In this document: positions 10,078 to 20,850 of the stretch, in pieces
Layout: the number at the start of each line of letters is the position of its first letter
Numbering within the stretch: the stretch's first letter is position 1
DNA from: Acetobacter malorum
GTDB taxonomy: Bacteria > Pseudomonadota > Alphaproteobacteria > Acetobacterales > Acetobacteraceae
Length of the DNA: 64,000 bases
Direction: 5' to 3'
NCBI RefSeq assembly: GCF_001580615.1
Contig: NZ_LHZC01000054.1
Coordinates: 184,208 to 248,207, forward strand
Notes under the pieces: generated by a model
Seen by the model: only the letters and a program-made list of their open reading frames with translations
Told to the model about the DNA's origin: nothing
Database searches by the model: none
Translations under genes and position numbers: made by a program

Positions 10078-10361
10078 ATGCACGCTATGATATTTGACCT
10101 ATGAAGCGGGTCGTCTTTTCTCCAACACGATGGCTGCCGTCCTTACACTCGCGAAGAGAAGCTCAGTCCGGCTTAATCTTCGTGCGCCAACCCATTCATA
10201 CCGGCAAGTTCTTGTTGGTTATTATTGCGTTTTCTATTGAGTGGAAGATGGTCTGTTTGAACGGACGTCTTGTGCTGACGATGCGAGCCGGTCCGTCCGT
10301 TGCCGGACCATGGATCGCGCGACACGTCCCGCCCCCAGCAGGGGGAAGAGGACGCGTCGTA

Positions 10362-11083
10362 TCACATGCTTTCCGGTAGACGACATTCCGTCTTCCGTTC
10401 GCTGTAGCGGTCCACGAGGTAGTCGGCCGGGTCGCGTAGCAGCCATGTGAACTTCATCAGTTCCTCCATGACATCCACCATCCGGTCATAAAGGGGGGAT
10501 GGCTTCATGCGGTCATCGTCACCGAACTGCGTATAGGCCATTGGCACGCTGGACTGGTTGGGGATGGTGAACATCCGCATCCACCGGCCCAGAACCCGCA
10601 GAGCATTGACGGAATTGAAGCTCTGCGATCCGCCCGAGACCTGCATGACCGCCAGCGTGCGGCCTTGCGTCGGGCGGATCGAGCCTTCGGACAATGGCAG
10701 CCAGTCGATCTGGTTCTTGAACACGGCAGTGATGTTGCCGTGCCGTTCGGGGCTGCACCAGACCTGGCCTTCCGACCAGATCGAGAGTTCCCGCAGTTCC
10801 TGCACTTTCGGATGGGTCGCGGGCACGGAATCCGCTACCGGCAGGTCGGTCGGGTCGAACACCCGTGTCTCGGCGCCCAACACCTTCAGGATGCGTTCCG
10901 CCTCAAGAACCAACAGACGGCTGAACGAGCGGGGACGCAAAGAACCGTAGAGCAGAAGGATACGCGGCGGATGGTCCACACGCGGTCGCGGTTCCAGCCG
11001 CGCGAGATCGACCCGTTCGAGATATTCGGGGTGGAGGGCCGGCAGCTCAGGTTCGGTCATTGTGATATTGGTCCATTCGTGCA

Positions 11084-11084
<1 letters not shown>
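10362..11084 (-). CDS. arsH: Arsenical resistance flavoprotein ArsH
   Basis: A 240-residue NADPH-dependent FMN reductase-like protein. The flavodoxin-like FMN site is visible as [14 protein letters not shown], and the family signature [18 protein letters not shown] follows. ArsH oxidises trivalent organoarsenicals or reduces quinones and ferric compounds. I chose the ATG at 11084 because it overlaps the arsB stop (TAATG) and gives the usual family length; a longer open frame upstream lies inside arsB. It is the last gene of the arsR-arsC-arsB-arsH operon. Confidence 0.92.
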
Positions 11085-12378
<1,294 letters not shown>

Positions 12379-12379
<1 letters not shown>

Positions 12380-12801
12380 CAGACGGTCCGCTTTCCCGTC
12401 TCATCCTCGATCTTCTCACCGCCTTCCTTGGTGAACGCGCCACGCTGCGGTGCAGGAAGCAGGTCCAGAACTCTCTCGGATGGACGGCAAAGCGCGATAC
12501 CAAGCGGCGTTGCGACGATGGGCCGGTTGATCAGGATCGGGTGTGCGATCATGGCGTCGATCAGCACATCGTTCGTCAGCGCCGGATTATCGAGACCGAG
12601 TTCGTGAAAGGGCGTGCCCTTTTCCCGCAGGACCGAGCGCACCGGAACGCCCATTCGGGCGATCAGATCGACCAGTTCCGCACGCCTGGGTGGGGTTTTC
12701 AGATATTCGATGACCCGGGGCTCCTCGCCGCTGTTGCGGATCAGTGCCAGCACGTTGCGCGACGTGCCGCAGGCCGGATTGTGGTAGATCGTGATGGTCA
12801 T
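12379..12801 (-). CDS. arsC: Glutaredoxin-coupled arsenate reductase ArsC
   Basis: A 140-residue member of the ArsC/Spx thioredoxin-fold family. The catalytic Cys11 is in [10 protein letters not shown], and the substrate Arg residues are present in the C-terminal half ([16 protein letters not shown]). It reduces arsenate to arsenite for export by ArsB, using glutathione and glutaredoxin. It overlaps arsR by four bases and arsB by one base. Length is normal. Confidence 0.93.
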
Positions 12802-13151
12802 GAGCAGGATTCCGGGGACGGACAGCAGGAGGACAAAGTCGCGACCAGGGGCGCGCAGAGTTCCGGGCTGCCCGCACAGCAGTCCCTGACGAGGAAAAGC
12901 ATCAGGTCCCGCAGGCGCGGTAGACAGGCGCGATAGACGACCAGCCGGCTATGGCGCTGCGAGGTCAGCAGGCCGGCGCGGGTCAGGGTGGCGAGATGAG
13001 CCGAGATCGTGTTTTGCGGGACATCGAGATGCCGCGCGACCTCGCCCGCAGGCAGGCCGTCCGGTTCGTGGCGCACCAGCAGGCGGAAGATTTCCAGCCG
13101 TGTGGACTGCGACAGGGCGCTCAGGGCAGCGAGGGCGGATTCTGTATCCAT
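12798..13151 (-). CDS. arsR: ArsR-family arsenic-responsive repressor
   Basis: A 117-residue winged-helix repressor (LSQSTRLEIFRLLVRHEPDG, then the HTH QNTISAHLATLTRAGLL). It lacks the classic ELCVCDL metal site in the DNA-binding helix. Instead it has a C-terminal cysteine cluster, CC at 91-92 and Cys99, plus three more Cys in the tail, resembling the alternative arsenite sites described for Acidithiobacillus-type ArsR. It should repress the arsRCBH operon until arsenite binds. A long inverted repeat lies over its start codon (separate entry). Confidence 0.92.
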   Translation of the reverse strand: MDTESALAALSALSQSTRLEIFRLLVRHEPDGLPAGEVARHLDVPQNTISAHLATLTRAGLLTSQRHSRLVVYRACLPRLRDLMLFLVRDCCAGSPELCAPLVATLSSCCPSPESCS

Positions 13152-13172
13152 ATATCCTTGTTTATGGATACA
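13143..13172. promoter_or_regulatory. Probable ArsR operator over the ars promoter and start codon
   Basis: A perfect inverted repeat TGTATCCATA-N10-TATGGATACA spans these 30 bases and overlaps the arsR start codon (13149-13151). The arm length and position immediately at the operon start fit autoregulation by ArsR. The further 340 bases up to the terminator hold no gene I recognise. Confidence 0.75.
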
Positions 13173-13510
13173 TGGGGTTATGTCAATCCTCTCAACTTCG
13201 GACCGGTCAATGCTTGTATATCGTCCACTTCTTTAATTTTTCCACCGAAACTGGACAGTCTCCTTTCCCCCCATTGCCGTCATCCCGACAGAGCATTGTC
13301 TCAGGAGTTTCTGCATGCCCGAGGGCAGTGTCCCCTCCCCCGCTCTTTTTCCTGCGCCCGCTTACGCCCCGGTACGCCGCGTCCCGCCCATCTACGCCCG
13401 CGTACGGAGCAGTTGGTTGCGGGTGTCAGGCACCCCGATTTGAACCTACCGGCGTTAAACCCTTGAAATGATAGGGAATTTAATAGGCGCGTGGTGTTGG
13501 TTGCAACAAA

Positions 13511-13543
13511 AAACCCCGCCAAGTCAGGGACTTAGCGGGGTTT
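13511..13543. terminator. Rho-independent terminator, usable on both strands
   Basis: A GC-rich stem (AACCCCGC..AAGTC / GACTT..GCGGGGTT) with a three-base loop is bounded by A-tract on the left and T-tract on the right. It would stop transcripts coming from the DUF1348 gene on the minus strand and anything reading rightward. Confidence 0.8.
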
Positions 13544-13677
13544 TTGGGATGTTTCTGGTTGCGGGGGCCTGCAACCAAAGAAAACTGCTGCTTGTCAGCG
13601 GGTTCGTTGAACGTCTGGCAGCGTAGCCAAACGACTGAAAAATGGAAAGCTTTTTTGGTCGACTGCAATGTGCCCCT

Positions 13678-14142
13678 TCACAACCCCAGATCCGAAAGGC
13701 CCGGATGGTGGTCCGGTCGCCTCCCCTGCGGCCAATCAAAAAGCCGGGCACCGATATCGATGCGCAAGGCACTGATCGAAGCGATGCGACGTCGCATCAG
13801 GCCGTTTTCGTCAAACTCCCAGTTCTCGTTGCCGTAAGACCGGAACCACTGCCCCTCCTCGTCATGCCACTCATAGGCAAAACCCACCGAGATCCTGTTC
13901 TCCCGGAATGCCCAGACCTCTTTGATCAGCCGATACTCGTGCTCACGGGCCCATTTGCGGGTCAGAAAATCGACGATCTCTTCTCTCCCCCGCACAAATG
14001 TCTCCCGATTACGCCACTGGCTGCCGGGGGTATACTCAAGCGCGACCTTGTCCGGATCACGGCTATTCCAGGCATTTTCAGCCAGACGTGTCTTGATCGC
14101 GGCGGTCTCGGCGTCGAAGGGCGGCAATGGCGGACAGGTCAT
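13678..14142 (-). CDS. DUF1348 / NTF2-like fold protein
   Basis: A 154-residue protein with the DUF1348 signature: [59 protein letters not shown] and RRRIASIS near the end. These are small cytosolic NTF2-like proteins of unknown function. The ATG at 14142 gives the family's usual length; an open frame extends upstream but belongs to a neighbouring gene remnant. It lies 14 bases after the DJ-1/PfpI fragment, with which it probably once formed an operon. Confidence 0.88.
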   Translation of the reverse strand: MTCPPLPPFDAETAAIKTRLAENAWNSRDPDKVALEYTPGSQWRNRETFVRGREEIVDFLTRKWAREHEYRLIKEVWAFRENRISVGFAYEWHDEEGQWFRSYGNENWEFDENGLMRRRIASISALRIDIGARLFDWPQGRRPDHHPGLSDLGL

Positions 14143-14156
14143 GGCAAGACTCCGGT

Positions 14157-14486
14157 TCAGCAGATTGAGGAAAGACGGACTGCTGCTTCCCGCGCCTGTG
14201 CCTCGCGTTGAGCCAGAAGTGGCGCGATCTGATCGCGGTAACCCGCCAGAATGTTTGGCGGCGCAGTCTCCGGCCTCCCAGCGATGAATGGGGGTTCGGG
14301 GGCATATTCGAGACCGAGCTGGAGCGTCTGCGCCACATTCTCGCCCGAGATCTCGACCAGCACGGTCAACGCAAAATCCACGGTCAACGCAGAATGAATG
14401 CCCGCCGTCACACCGCCGCCGGTGAACACGCGCCCTTCGTCCGGGATGGCACCAAACAGCGGCAACAGATGACGCCATGCCCCCAA
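14157..14486 (-). pseudogene. C-terminal fragment of DJ-1/PfpI (isonitrile-hydratase-like) protein
   Basis: About 105 residues reading [19 protein letters not shown], then [11 protein letters not shown] and [12 protein letters not shown] match the C-terminal half of the isonitrile hydratase branch of the DJ-1/PfpI family. The N-terminal half with the nucleophilic Cys is absent; the sequence changes to the recombinase fragment near 14480. It is therefore a truncated relic. Confidence 0.8.
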
Positions 14487-14489
14487 GGC

Positions 14490-14740
14490 CCAAGGCAGGC
14501 CGCCCGCTTGCCGCGCATCAGGCGGCCCTGTCGATCGCCTATGGGGCAGGCCTGCGGGGGGCCGAGGTCGCAGCTCTCAAGATCAGCGATATCGACAGCG
14601 AGCGCATGCTGCTCAGGGTCGAACGGGGCAAAGGGGGACGATATCGTAACGCCATGCTTCCGGCAGACCTTCTACCCCTGCTGCGGGAGTGGTGGAAGGC
14701 CGGACGCCAGCAGGGCGTGATGCATTCCGGTGGCTGGGTT
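14490..14740 (+). pseudogene. Internal fragment of an IS91-associated tyrosine recombinase
   Basis: The segment encodes ALSIAYGAGLRGAEVAALK, RVERGKGGRYRNAML and PLLREWWKAGR, which match the catalytic core start (first catalytic Arg in AGLR and the Lys region) of tyrosine recombinases accompanying IS91 elements. Both ends are missing: the left abuts the PfpI fragment, and the right stops at GGW where IS3-type sequence begins. Confidence 0.8.
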
Positions 14741-14745
14741 ATCTG

Positions 14746-14865
14746 TTAAGCAGCGTTGCGCTCATGATCCAGAGGGTTTTTCCATTGGAGTGCGGAATGC
14801 AGCCTTTTCGGATTATAAAAATCATTGATGTAGCATGTGATGGCCTGCTCGACTTTCTGACGCAT
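14746..14865 (-). mobile_element. IS3-family transposase C-terminal remnant
   Basis: The minus strand encodes about 39 residues, with YINDFYNPKRLHSALQWKNP before the stop, the characteristic end of an IS3-family OrfB integrase. Nothing upstream of this end survives. It is sandwiched between a recombinase fragment and an SDR fragment. Confidence 0.8.
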
Positions 14866-14899
14866 CATTCATGAACTCGGCAAACAGGTCTGGGCCGGC

Positions 14900-15057
14900 T
14901 CCGTTGGTGATGCCTTCCGTGAACAGATCCTAACGGGTCGCTTTGCTCAGTCATATGAGATCGCCTGTGCCATCACCTACCTTATCAGTGATGCTGCAGC
15001 GATGGTGAAGGGCGAAAACCTCGTAGTCGATGGCGGCTATCTGTTGCTTACCCGGAA
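14900..15057 (+). pseudogene. C-terminal fragment of a short-chain dehydrogenase
   Basis: The plus strand reads GDAFREQILTGRFAQ, EIACAITYLISDAAAMVKG and ENLVVDGGY, the typical last 45 residues of a classical SDR. There is no Rossmann N-terminus or catalytic Tyr-Lys. It is the fourth gene scrap within 900 bases. Confidence 0.75.
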
Positions 15058-15199
15058 CTCCTCCGGTGGGGTTTGCCGTCAGGATCTCGGCAAGGCGGGT
15101 GCCGTGTTTTCGTGGTTTTTCAGGGGTTTATGCCTCTATTGGCACAATTGTCAGTTCTAAGGGATGCAGAGCGTAACATTGTGTTAAAATACGATATTG

Positions 15200-15220
15200 C
15201 GAATCACTATTATTATCACT
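15200..15220. promoter_or_regulatory. Possible Fur-type box before the TonB receptor
   Basis: On the minus strand the AT-rich stretch reads TGATAATAATAGTGATTC, which fits a loose array of GATAAT-like hexamers as in Fur boxes. It lies directly before the ATG of a siderophore-type receptor, where iron control is expected. The match is imperfect. Confidence 0.35.
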
Positions 15221-17467
15221 ATGTGTGCTCGACTATATCAGCTTCAAGGGACATACCCATCCGTGCGCCAGGATTTTTGTCTGAGATTTCAGAGAACTAC
15301 GCTTTGCATTGTCTTCGGCGCATTTGCTATTTCGCAGGCGCGGGCGGCAGAACTCCCTGTTTCGGAGAGAAACAGGATCGACTTACATCAGGTGCATAAA
15401 AAGAAGGACAAGGTCCAGGCGAAGAGTGAGTATTCCGTGCCCAGTGCTTCCGAACGGCAGCTTGATGAATCCATTGAGGTCAAAGGATCGAGCAGAAAAT
15501 TCAATGCCGATATCGTGCAGATCGGTACTTTCCGGAACCAGTCGATCATGGACACGCCCATGACGGTGACGGTCCTGACCCGTGCGTTGCTGGATGCTCA
15601 GGGTGCCCAGACCGTTACCGATGCGATGCGTGATGTTGCCGGGGTTATTTCATCCAGTACGAGCCCGATTACTGCCCCGAATTTCATGGCCAGAGGTGTC
15701 CAGATCCAGGCGCGCACGAATTACAGGCTCAATGGAACGCTTCCGATTATCGCGCTTTCGCCGATCATGCTGGAAAACAAGGAACGTGCTGAAGTCCTCA
15801 AGGGTGTTTCCGCTCTGTATTATGGTTTTACCACGCCGTCGGCCATTGCGAATTTCGTGACGAAACGGGCCGGCTCTCGACCGGTTACGGTGGTTAGTCT
15901 GACGGGGGACAGCCAGGGGAGTTATGGTGGTGGCGTTGATCTCGGGCGGGAGTTTGGTGCACGGAAGCAGTTTGGCGCACGGATCAACGGTTATGCCAGT
16001 AATGTCGGCACAACTGTTAATGGTGTTACCGGCAATCGATGGCTTGTGAGCGGTGCTTTTGACTGGCGACCGACCGACCGACTGTCTTTCAAGCTGGATA
16101 TTGAGCATTCCAAGGAAGAAACTTACGAACCTGGCGGTATTACGGTACCGGCTGCTGTTGACGGGCGGATTACGCTTCCCCGGATCCCGTCAATTCATAA
16201 CCGGTATGCTGCCAAGGACGCGCCGTACAATGCCTGGGCGACGAATGTTCTCGGACGCATGGATTACGCGATCTGGAAAGATTGGGCGTTTCGGGTCGAG
16301 GGCGGAATAGCGCGGACGCGGCGTCAGCGTGCCATTTCCAATGTTTCCAATGTTGATCTGGCGACAGGATGGGGCACAAACACGACGACCTATGCGGGTG
16401 ACCAGGATTATTATAATCTGAATGTTCGTACCGAACTGTCCGGGTCTGTCAAAACCGGTTTCATCCGGCATGAACTGCTTTTTGGCTATAACCGGAATGC
16501 ACAGGTTCAGGATGATCAGAACCGTACAAATTACAAATCGTTCAGGCAGAATATTTATAATCCCATCGATATGGATTTTGACGCATTGTCTGCGACGGGG
16601 TCTACCGAAACCTATGGAAGCACCAATACGGATACCGGCTATTACATGATGGACCGGGCCGAATTCCTGAAATATTTTACTCTGATCGGAGGCGTACGTT
16701 ACGAAACTTATGAGACGTATACGCCGCACACCAACAGTGATTATACCGTCAAGAAAGTGACGCCGATCGGGAGTCTGGTTGTTCGGCCCACAAAGCAGAG
16801 CAGCCTTTATGGAAGTTATATCCAGGGGCTGGAAAGTGCCGGAACCGCACCTGACAGCGCAGTCAACGCAGGGACCATCCTATCGCCGGTGACGAGCAGC
16901 CAGTATGAGTTCGGTGCGCGGTACAAGGTCAAGGAGGCCCTGATTTCCCTAGCCTATTTCCATATTGATCGTGGGCTTGCCTATGCCAACCAGGACAATG
17001 TCTATGTTGTCAACGGCCGAGCCATTCATAAGGGCGTGGAATTGTCCATACAGGGGAGTGTCACGCATGAACTCTCCATTTCCGTTTCAGGAACATGGAC
17101 GCATGCCGTGCAGGCGCAGACCGGGAATGCCGCGCAGAACGGGAAATCAGTGATCGGTGTGCCGGATTATGCCTTGTCTGCTTTTGCGGAATACAGACCG
17201 GATTTTCTGCCTGATCTGGGCCTGAATGCAGGTGTCTATTATGTGGGCAGACGTTCTGCGGACAGTCTGGGGCGTGCCTATGTGCCGGATTATGTAACGC
17301 TCAGCCTTGGTGCCAATTACCGTTTGCAGCTTCCATCCGGGCAGACTGTAACTTTTCGGGCAAATGGCAATAACGTTACCAATACCCGGTATTGGTCCAA
17401 TGCCGATACGGTGCTGTTTGTCGGGTCTGGTGCGACGGCCAATTTCTCGGCCAGTTTTTCTTTCTGA
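15221..17467 (+). CDS. TonB-dependent siderophore receptor
   Basis: About 748 residues: an export signal ending IVFGAFAISQARA, a plug domain (DTPMTVTVLTRALLDAQGA, VLKGVSALYYG) and a 22-strand barrel ending in Phe (SASFSF), the outer-membrane targeting signal. The organisation is of the FpvA/FhuA siderophore class. The start is uncertain: ATG 15221 has no clear ribosome site, and GTG at 15263 would give a neater signal peptide. No transport genes adjoin; downstream 284 bases have no recognised gene. A possible Fur box precedes it. Confidence 0.9.
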   Translation: MCARLYQLQGTYPSVRQDFCLRFQRTTLCIVFGAFAISQARAAELPVSERNRIDLHQVHKKKDKVQAKSEYSVPSASERQLDESIEVKGSSRKFNADIVQIGTFRNQSIMDTPMTVTVLTRALLDAQGAQTVTDAMRDVAGVISSSTSPITAPNFMARGVQIQARTNYRLNGTLPIIALSPIMLENKERAEVLKGVSALYYGFTTPSAIANFVTKRAGSRPVTVVSLTGDSQGSYGGGVDLGREFGARKQFGARINGYASNVGTTVNGVTGNRWLVSGAFDWRPTDRLSFKLDIEHSKEETYEPGGITVPAAVDGRITLPRIPSIHNRYAAKDAPYNAWATNVLGRMDYAIWKDWAFRVEGGIARTRRQRAISNVSNVDLATGWGTNTTTYAGDQDYYNLNVRTELSGSVKTGFIRHELLFGYNRNAQVQDDQNRTNYKSFRQNIYNPIDMDFDALSATGSTETYGSTNTDTGYYMMDRAEFLKYFTLIGGVRYETYETYTPHTNSDYTVKKVTPIGSLVVRPTKQSSLYGSYIQGLESAGTAPDSAVNAGTILSPVTSSQYEFGARYKVKEALISLAYFHIDRGLAYANQDNVYVVNGRAIHKGVELSIQGSVTHELSISVSGTWTHAVQAQTGNAAQNGKSVIGVPDYALSAFAEYRPDFLPDLGLNAGVYYVGRRSADSLGRAYVPDYVTLSLGANYRLQLPSGQTVTFRANGNNVTNTRYWSNADTVLFVGSGATANFSASFSF

Positions 17468-17751
17468 ACGATCTTCATTACGGTGTGGGATCTCCTGTGA
17501 TCAGGAGGGCGTGCCGGGGCTTCTGTCTTTCATGAGACGTGCTGTCCTCAGGGCTTGGGCGAAGCGGGTGCGGGTTGTCTCGCTCATGAGGCTCATGTCG
17601 CGGACATCACGCATGGGGGGTATGGGTGCATCGTTTATCAGCGGAAACTGGCAGCAGGGTCTGCTTCTGGTCGGCCAGCTTATAGCTCTATTCTCGCAGC
17701 AGCATCTCCGCCATCCCGTCTCCACCATCGCCATCTCATGCGTGAGCCGGA

Positions 17752-18699
17752 TTATTCACCGCGTTCTGCCCAGAACTGTAAAAGTTCGCTGACAATCCGG
17801 CGCGGTGCTTCCTCGGGCATGTAATGACCGCAATTTTCGAACACGCCGCCCCGCACGTCCGCCGCAACGGATTTCATGGTTTCATACAGGACGGTCCCCA
17901 CCCCGTTATCCGCACCCAATGCCAGCACCGGAATGGACAGCGGGTGCGCGGCGCGGTGCCGGTTTGCGTTCAGGCCATCGGGGTTGAAGACATGCCGGTA
18001 ATAGGAAAGCGCCGCCCGTGTTGCCCCCGGCGCCGCGTTGACCCGGACATATTCGTCAAGATCCGTCGGCGTAATGGTCCATGGGCGGGTTGCCTTGACC
18101 CTGAACAGCCATGTCAGGAATTCACGTTCACGCCCCTGCAGCAGGATTTCCGGCAGGTCATCAAGGCGGTTAAAGGCGAAATGCCATGTTTTCAGGTTGA
18201 CCGCATCCGGTAGGACATCAACGGTCGGCACCTGCGTGATGCCAGGCAGGGCCGCATCAAGGACCGCAAGCCGTCCGACATCCTGCGGCCAATCCGCCGC
18301 ATAGGCGTAGCTGATCCAGCTTCCGACGTCATGCCCCACCACATCAAGAGGACCATCTGCCGCAAGGCCCAACGCCTGCACCAGGCCGTGAATATCGGCG
18401 GCAACCGTCTGGAGGTCATACCCGCTGGCGGGACGGCCTGAGTCGCCCATGCCTCGCGGGTCAAGCGCAATGACCCGCCGTCCGGCCTGACGCAGCAGGT
18501 CCATGATATGCCGCCATGCGTACCAGCTCTGTGGCCAGCCTGGCACCAGCAGGACGGGTGGCCCGTTCCCACCTGCCACATAATGAAGATCAGTTCCGTC
18601 CGTCCGAATCGTTTCATGCCGGAACACAGCCCAGAACGCTCCTGCATCAAATGATGGACAGGTATCGTTCGCAGTTGTTCTGATGATCTTGCCTGTCAT
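17752..18699 (-). CDS. Alpha/beta hydrolase, epoxide-hydrolase/dehalogenase type (copy 1)
   Basis: A 315-residue alpha/beta hydrolase. The oxyanion motif is PGWPQSWYAWR and the nucleophile elbow GHDVGSW carries an Asp, as in epoxide hydrolases and haloalkane dehalogenases. The catalytic His is in ENCGHYMPEEAP. It is co-transcribed with and overlaps (ATGA) the upstream OYE reductase. A close paralogue with the same motifs lies at 27764-28708. The pairing with an ene-reductase points to xenobiotic or lipid-derived electrophile conversion; the substrate is unknown. Confidence 0.88.
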   Translation of the reverse strand: MTGKIIRTTANDTCPSFDAGAFWAVFRHETIRTDGTDLHYVAGGNGPPVLLVPGWPQSWYAWRHIMDLLRQAGRRVIALDPRGMGDSGRPASGYDLQTVAADIHGLVQALGLAADGPLDVVGHDVGSWISYAYAADWPQDVGRLAVLDAALPGITQVPTVDVLPDAVNLKTWHFAFNRLDDLPEILLQGREREFLTWLFRVKATRPWTITPTDLDEYVRVNAAPGATRAALSYYRHVFNPDGLNANRHRAAHPLSIPVLALGADNGVGTVLYETMKSVAADVRGGVFENCGHYMPEEAPRRIVSELLQFWAERGE

Positions 18700-19799
18700 G
18701 CCTGCGTTTCCTTCACCGTGACATCATGAAAAGGATAATCGGTATAGCCATGAGCATCACCACCATAAAATGTCGCGCGATCATAGGCATTGAGCGGCCA
18801 GTCATGCCTCAGACGGGCCACCAGGTCCGGATTGGCAATGAATGCGCGCCCGAAGGCAATCAGGTCCGCATTCCCCGATGCCAGCAGCCGGTCCGCACTG
18901 TCATGCGCAAACCCGCCAGCGGCAATGATCGTGCGCGAAAACAGGGGACGGAGTGCGACGGCATCCACGGGGTTTTCCTCGGCATCCAGACCGATGCGGG
19001 GCTGGACGATATGCAGGTATCCCGCCCCCATCTCCTCCAGCATGCGCGCCACATAGCCAAAGGTCGCGTGACGGTCGCTGTCGGACATCGACCCGTACGA
19101 ACCGCTGGGAGACAGCCTCACCCCCACGCGCGCAGGCCCCCAGACATCCATGGCCGCCTGTGTCACCTCGCGCAGGAAACGGGCGCGGTTCATGATCGAG
19201 CCGCCGTAATCGTCCGTCCGCCGGTTGACGCCGTCCTGCAGGAACTGGTCGGGCAGGTAACCGTTCGCGCCGTGGATTTCCACACCGTCGAAACCGGCCT
19301 TCAGGGCACGTTCCGCAGCCGCGCGATAGGCTGCGACCAGCACCGGTATCTCGTCACGCTCAAGGGCGCGGGGCGTATCGAAGGGCACGGTGCCCTGCAG
19401 GGTCCATGCCACACCATCTGCCCGGATGGCTGAAGGCGCAAGCGGGGCGGCACCGCCGGGCTGGAGAATGCGGGCCGACTGACGCCCCACATGCCACAGT
19501 TGCTGGATCATGCGACCACCTTTGGCATGCACGCCATCGGTAATGCGCTTCCAGCCCGCTATCTGCGCGTCGTCGTAAATACCGGCAGCCCGCTCGAAGC
19601 CGTAACCGGACAGGGCAACGGGCGAGGCCTCGGAGATCAGAAGCCCGCCGGAGGTCGCGCGCTGGGTGTAGTATGTCAGCATCAGGCCGTTGGGCTGGTT
19701 GCCTGGGCTTGAGCGCATGCGGGTCAGCGGGGCCATGACAACGCGGTGCTTCAGCAGCATGGACCCGACAAATTTCGGGGTGAAAAGCAGATCGGTCAT
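18696..19799 (-). CDS. Old Yellow Enzyme family alkene reductase (NemA-like)
   Basis: A 367-residue FMN TIM-barrel enzyme: N-terminal VMAPLTRMRS, IQQLWHVGR, the active-site HGANGYLPDQFL and GVRLSPSGSYGSM. These proteins use NAD(P)H to reduce activated C=C bonds, nitro groups or quinones. It is the first gene of a two-gene operon with the hydrolase, and divergent from a LysR regulator 124 bases away, which is likely its controller. Confidence 0.93.
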   Translation of the reverse strand: MTDLLFTPKFVGSMLLKHRVVMAPLTRMRSSPGNQPNGLMLTYYTQRATSGGLLISEASPVALSGYGFERAAGIYDDAQIAGWKRITDGVHAKGGRMIQQLWHVGRQSARILQPGGAAPLAPSAIRADGVAWTLQGTVPFDTPRALERDEIPVLVAAYRAAAERALKAGFDGVEIHGANGYLPDQFLQDGVNRRTDDYGGSIMNRARFLREVTQAAMDVWGPARVGVRLSPSGSYGSMSDSDRHATFGYVARMLEEMGAGYLHIVQPRIGLDAEENPVDAVALRPLFSRTIIAAGGFAHDSADRLLASGNADLIAFGRAFIANPDLVARLRHDWPLNAYDRATFYGGDAHGYTDYPFHDVTVKETQA

Positions 19800-19904
19800 G
19801 AATCGGTCTTTCGTTTTACGGACTGTATGGGCACTTTCCTGCCCTGAAATGAACGATAGACATGCCCATCCTGCGCTGGCAGACCCAGTATTGACCTAAT
19901 GTTC

Positions 19905-19919
19905 ATTCCATAAGGGAAT
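19905..19919. promoter_or_regulatory. LysR-type binding site between OYE gene and its regulator
   Basis: The inverted repeat ATTCC-ATAAG-GGAAT lies in the divergent intergenic region just before the LysR start at 19924. Its size and T-N11-A form fit a LysR regulator box used for autoregulation and control of the reductase operon. Confidence 0.55.
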
Positions 19920-19923
19920 AACC

Positions 19924-20841
19924 ATGGACCGCCTTCAGGCCATGACCGTGTTCGTGCGTGTTGTCGAAACCGGCTCCTTTACCGCAGCTGCCCGCCAGAT
20001 GGGGATGGGCCAGCCAGCGGTTTCCAAGATCGTGGCAGGGCTTGAGCAGCAGTTGGGCACCCAGCTTCTCCTGCGCTCGACCCACGGCCTGACACCGACC
20101 GATACCGGCCAGCGCTATTTTGAACGGGTTGCCCGCGTCATCGCGGATGCGAACGAGGCCGATGCGCTGGCGCGTCACAGTCTTGCCGATCTCAGAGGCC
20201 GGTTGCGGGTGGCAGCCCCCACGACATTTGGCCGCCTGCAGATCATTCCCAGACTCGGGCAATTCCTGTCGGCCCATCCGCACCTTGAAGTGGATATCGA
20301 ACTCGATGACCGGCGCGTCGATCTTGTGGCGGAAGGAATCGACGTGGCGCTTCGCGTGGGGCCATTGAATGAAAGTGCCGTGGTCGCACGGCGTCTGGCG
20401 CGCGGGCGGCGGTCCGTCATCGCCGCACCGGGTTACCTCGCCCGAGGGCCCGCCCTCAGAACCCCGAAAGACCTGATGCATCATCAGGCCATTCTGTACA
20501 CACGCGGCGGCACCCTCAGGCAGAGCTTTCGCCGGGGGGCGGAAAGCGTTGATGTCACACCTGGCTCACGCCTGCGCCTGAGTGCGGCGGAAGGCGTGCG
20601 GGCAGCCGTGCTCGCGGATCTGGGGCTGACGGTATCTGCTGACTGGATGTTCCTGACCGAACTGCGCACGCAGGCGGTCGTGCGGTGCCTGCAGGACTGG
20701 ACGCTCCCGGCGGTCGATCTGTGGGCGCTGCTGCCCGCCGGGCGCCTGACCAGTGCACGGGCACGCGCCTTCATGGATTTCGTGACGGATATCATCCAGC
20801 AAGTGGAGGCGGAACAGGGCGCATTCGATCAATGCCGCTGA
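19924..20841 (+). CDS. LysR-family transcriptional regulator
   Basis: A 305-residue regulator with the winged HTH at residues 1-60 (ETGSFTAAARQMGMGQPAV) and a periplasmic-binding-like effector domain after residue 90 (VDIELDDRRVDLVAEGIDVALRVG). The N-terminus MDRLQAM is typical of the subfamily regulating dehydrogenases. It is transcribed away from the OYE-hydrolase operon, its likely target. Confidence 0.92.
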   Translation: MDRLQAMTVFVRVVETGSFTAAARQMGMGQPAVSKIVAGLEQQLGTQLLLRSTHGLTPTDTGQRYFERVARVIADANEADALARHSLADLRGRLRVAAPTTFGRLQIIPRLGQFLSAHPHLEVDIELDDRRVDLVAEGIDVALRVGPLNESAVVARRLARGRRSVIAAPGYLARGPALRTPKDLMHHQAILYTRGGTLRQSFRRGAESVDVTPGSRLRLSAAEGVRAAVLADLGLTVSADWMFLTELRTQAVVRCLQDWTLPAVDLWALLPAGRLTSARARAFMDFVTDIIQQVEAEQGAFDQCR

Positions 20842-20850
20842 CCTGTTAGG

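Noticed and set aside
13430..13490. tRNA-like 3' end on the minus strand (TTCAAATC near 13437)
   Set aside because: The T-arm does not pair and no cloverleaf could be drawn, so I did not call a tRNA or attachment site.
17501..17734. 77-residue minus-strand frame after the TonB receptor
   Set aside because: Cys/Arg-rich text without recognised motif and no ribosome site; probably not coding.
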